From: Galaxea fascicularis | Lineage: Eukaryota > Cnidaria > Anthozoa > Scleractinia > Euphylliidae | Length of the DNA stretch: 64,000 nucleotides | NCBI GenBank assembly: GCA_948470475.1 | Contig: OX419335.1 | Coordinates: 22,436,999 to 22,500,998 of the forward strand | Reading direction: 5' to 3' | Part shown: piece by piece, positions 60,601 to 64,000 of the stretch | Layout: the number at the start of each line of letters is the position of its first letter | Position numbering within the stretch: position 1 is the first letter of the stretch | Program-made: the position numbers and the translations under genes | The notes under the pieces: model-generated | Told to the model about the DNA's origin: nothing | The model's input: the letters and a program-made list of their open reading frames with translations, nothing else | Databases searched by the model: none

Positions 60601-63600
60601 GGGCTCGTGGTTCAATCAACCCTCGGAAAGCGAAGCGGATAGTGCTTCATCTCTGGATGTGCCAGCACGTCGCTTTCCTTTTGTTTTCCACATGATTGAC
60701 CACAGCTAAAACGTGTGTGCCTGAAACGTGACTGCGACACCATCGCTTTCCCGCGAAGCTCAAGTTTGCGTGCTGTCAACGCTGGGGGCGCTGTTATTTC
60801 ATTGGCTCACAGCTTTTCAAGTTGACATATTCCTCTGTGAGGGCGTGATATGTGTATAAATCTTTAGAAGGCGAAAACTCTCACTCGTTTTTCGACAGAA
60901 TCCCTTCTCCTTAAATGAATTAATAGGGTACGTAGATTTGACAGTTTTCGGTGAAATTTGGTCAGAACATTCCCTGATAAATATAGAACAAAAACATGCC
61001 GGGATTTCCCTTTTTTCAAATACTTTCCTCGTGGCGGCCTTTAACGCAACAGGTTACGCGATTTTTTTGATAGTCGAACTTGGCAGATCTATAAAAAGAT
61101 AACCAATAGAAATAAAAGGAAATGCTGACACGTTTTTGGAGATTGATGCCTTGTGATTAACACTACGCAGTTATTTTGCATGAACAATCGCATTTGATAC
61201 CCGATTAATTCGCTTGAACGTCAGTCGGTCATTTTGGAGTTGACGGTCTCTGCCGCCTTCGGAAAGCAAAATCCAAAACAAAACATAATTTTATCGAATT
61301 CTACGCTTTATGACCTTTCTTTTGATATATAGTTTGTGGGGGTTTCCTTGAAGACGGTGCGCGTACGAATTTTTTTCTGAAGGACACCCACGAACGTTTG
61401 GAGTAACCTTAATTAAGTTTAGTGATTGAGCGGCTCATTTTAAAGTGACAACAAATTTGTAGACCTCAGTTACCCTTTCTCCAGTTATTTCAGATGTTGA
61501 CTTGCCGCTTGGCGTGCTTGGGTGTTTCTGCATCCACAAAATTTGTTCCAATAACTTGTAAATGGTACATGTAAGAATTATTTACAATGTACCACTGGTG
61601 GAAAGCAAACTTCAGAGTGTTGAATTTATCTGCTACATATAGTTTGTAGAAACAGAAAAATGTCATCAATAAGTTATAATCTGTGATCGATAAGAATATA
61701 AACTTGAAGACTTGAAGCCTAATTTGCACAAAATCCAGTCATCTTGTCTAGACATATAAATGCAGCCCATGGTTTGCATGCATTTGGCAATCACTATGAT
61801 TGGTTGAGCCACTCTGGGGTTTTGATTAAACTATAAGACTTACATCTGGGACTGTCATGGACAATTCTTTTGTTCCTCGTGACATATCCATGGAAATTTC
61901 CTGGAGGTAATGTCCCTTTGGACAGATCAGTTACATGCAAAGAATAGCTTCTCCTTAGAAAAAGCCATTTATCCAAGAGTAAATTAGCCATTGTTACTAC
62001 ACCTTATGACAGTGGAGCCCCATAACAGTTCACCTTTAAATCAGCTAAAGACAGTCAATCACAACAAATATCTTACATCAGGAGATTGTCTGTGTACAGT
62101 AGGCTATTTAATAGTGGGTAGAAAGTGTCTTAAAATGCAAAAACACTTTGATAAAAATCTTTTGTAGGAAGCCAGATTATTCACTGTCAGTATATCCTCG
62201 AGAGATCCTTCCATCCTCACAGTGTAAATGAATTAAACACATTGAATTATCCTTGCTTCCCAGGCATCTTGGTTGTTAGAAGCATACTGTGCTGATGGAT
62301 GGCTTCCCTCTAAAGAATATGCCAGAGGAATGAGACTGCTTCAGTTGATTTTGGAGGAATGCAGGCCAAAGTATGTACCAACCAGCAAAATAATTTATTA
62401 CCTTCTAGTTGTAATTTTTTTCCTGGTCTAGATTGAAGTATTTTTGAAGGACAGTACCTTTTTGGTGTCACACATACATGTACACTGTCGATTTACATGG
62501 TTCATGGCCATATAGAAATAGTGTTTTCGTTTACGTGACCAGCAGCCATTCTGGTTTATTGAAACAAAAGGTAAACTTTGCATAAAAATAAAACGTTCAG
62601 TTCCCGAAAGAATCTTTTATTCCTCTAACATAGCAGCTGTTGCTTTGCTTCCCTCCTCTAACATGGCGACCGTGGTGTCAAGCAAAAGCACTCCCAGAGG
62701 GTGGTGAAACTCGGTTGTTAGTGTTTTCACATAAAGAGGCTTTGGAGCTCAATTTTCTCAACAGTTTTGTCCAAGACTGTAGTTTTGATTTCTAGGGTTA
62801 TTGATACAAAATTGAATATCTCTGCAAATTATGTGGTTAAGTAAGTTTTCATAATAATAATTATTATTATAATCCCTGATTGAAAAACAACTTTTTTATC
62901 TGGAGACACCACCAGGGTTGCTATTTCAAGCCAGAACCCAGGTACCAGCATCTGTACGCTCTGAGCATAGTACACTGTTCCTGCCTTTGCCCTTAAGTAT
63001 TATTGTAAAGAGCAAACCAAAAAAGTCCTGTGGATCCTGCCTATTTAGAATCCTATACCAGTACCCAGTCTCTTTCGAGTCTCAATTCCAGACTCGACCC
63101 TCGATACTCAATTCCCCATTTAAGATCAACTTCATTTTTTTCATCACAACTTGAGGAAACCCCTTGAATTGTCACTCTTCTGGAAAACCACCAGACGTGA
63201 CTAGTATAACAATTATTTTCTTCTTTTTACAGGTCTCCTTTAAGTCCCTCAGCAGTTGTGGGGCCTCATGCTTTACATGTATCCTCACCGGTGTCACCAG
63301 CATCCTCAGGGGCATCATTAACCACACCAACAAAGAAGACCCATCAGAGATCAAAATCAGATGCTACTGCAGCTATCGCAGCAGCTTCCAGCCGGTTGAT
63401 TCAGGTATTGAAAGTTATACAGCTGACATCAACATTGTCTTTTTAAGCTTGTAAGAATGACAGACTACACAAGAATTTGTTTTTTAATATTTGTTTCTGT
63501 TCCTTGAAGTCACATCCTTTATAATATTTTCATGTTGAGGTACCCATGTGCTTGAAACTGGTTGTATTTGAAACTGTGCTGATTTACCTGTTTGTTATCA

Positions 63601-64000
63601 TTGGTCATTAGAAATTGCACCTGATTGATGAAAGTAGCTTACAACATGTGACTTTTTTAGCACTTTATTGTTGTAATTCACTATCCATGTGACTATTTCT
63701 GGAGCTTGTATTTCTGTTACAGGTCAAATTAATTTTGATCTAAGGTTAATTTTCATTTAGCCTGGGTTGATTCTCAATTCCCTTTTTCTCCTATGAGTAA
63801 TAATTAGGGTTAAGAGACAACGAAAGGAACTTGACTTTAAGCTACTGTAGGTTGATATCATTATTTTTAACCTAAAATCAAATTGACCAACAACATAAAT
63901 AATATGTTTTCATGTAGTTTTACATTCTATTTTCTTTTACTTGACATGCATGACCAAATTTCTAAAGTATTTACTGTCTGTTTCAGTCAAATGAGTGTGA
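57632..64000 (+). CDS. PI4KB: phosphatidylinositol 4-kinase beta, 5' exons
   Basis: Golgi lipid kinase that makes PI4P. Exons in the window: 57632-58057, 59081-59124, 59720-59810, 62264-62370, 63233-63404, and the beginning of another at 63987. The phases join throughout. The start ATG at 57632 follows a stop-rich stretch and opens [10 protein letters not shown]. The first 100 residues are low complexity. Residues 104-142 ([20 protein letters not shown]...) open the helical accessory domain, which continues [28 protein letters not shown] and [12 protein letters not shown] Ser/Pro-rich linker with [12 protein letters not shown] follows, a hallmark of PI4KB. The catalytic domain lies beyond the window. 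The donor after exon 3 (gtgtgg) is weak, and exon 6 (SNEC...) is only 14 bases long here and tentative. Confidence 0.95.
58653..59031. mobile_element. MITE with ggcaaacgaggacac ends flanked by TTAA
   Basis: The left ggtcctggcaaacgaggaca and the right tgtccttgtttgctagggct are inverted copies with mismatches. ttaa lies at both outer edges (58653-58656 and 59028-59031). The interior repeats gggaaacatttgt. Related to 5676-5880. In PI4KB intron 1. Confidence 0.65.
60139..61408. mobile_element. TTAA-flanked element with ggttactccaaac ends
   Basis: ggttactccaaac at the left and gtttggagtaacc at the right are perfect 13-bp inverted repeats. TTAA sits at both borders (60135-60138 and 61409-61412), the target choice of piggyBac-type transposases. 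1,270 bp. The longest ORF inside (60228-60695, 155 codons) has no transposase features, so the element is non-autonomous. In PI4KB intron 3. Confidence 0.75.

Noticed and set aside
60228..60695. 155-codon ORF as a gene
   Set aside because: It sits inside a TTAA-bounded mobile element, and no domain or splice structure was seen.

Overview
The window looks like nuclear DNA of a cnidarian, most likely a reef-building coral. Evidence: animal genes with many short exons and GT-AG introns, low overall GC, a TPR-CHAT gene of a type I recall as expanded in anthozoans, and introns packed with SINEs, MITEs and Penelope-like elements. The species call is inference. No database search was run.

Layout. 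202-3964 (+): the last four exons of the ER chaperone BiP/GRP78 (HSPA5), ending in a KDEL signal; the 5' exon is off the window. 3965-10604: intergenic, with tRNA-derived SINEs and a MITE with perfect 46-bp terminal repeats. 10629-14443 (+): a long unspliced TPR-CHAT gene, a solenoid of about 15 tetratricopeptide repeats followed by a caspase-like CHAT domain, split by a one-base frame shift at the domain border. 14444-20225: intergenic, with a tandemly duplicated palindrome. 20226-42076 (-): a 22-exon gene for the E3 ubiquitin ligase COP1 (RING, coiled coil, WD40). Its intron 2 holds two inverted Penelope-like retroelement fragments and a 200-N assembly gap. 45260-55968 (-): a complete 12-exon WDR5 gene (343 aa). 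57632 to the window end (+): the 5' half of the PI4KB gene, head to head with WDR5.

How the genes relate. These are housekeeping or regulatory genes with no visible operon-like link: ER folding (BiP), ubiquitin ligation (COP1), histone H3K4 methylation scaffolding (WDR5) and Golgi PI4P synthesis (PI4KB). COP1 and WDR5 are tandem WD40-propeller genes on one strand. WDR5 and PI4KB start 1.66 kb apart and diverge. The TPR-CHAT gene is the least characterised: its His/Cys dyad is intact, which suggests a protease, but its target is unknown.

Most of the remaining DNA is mobile. At least fifteen inverted-repeat, SINE or tandem-repeat structures can be delimited by eye, many inside introns. Splice sites were placed by hand from GT/AG borders, reading phase and remembered family sequence, so individual ends may be off by a few bases where noted.
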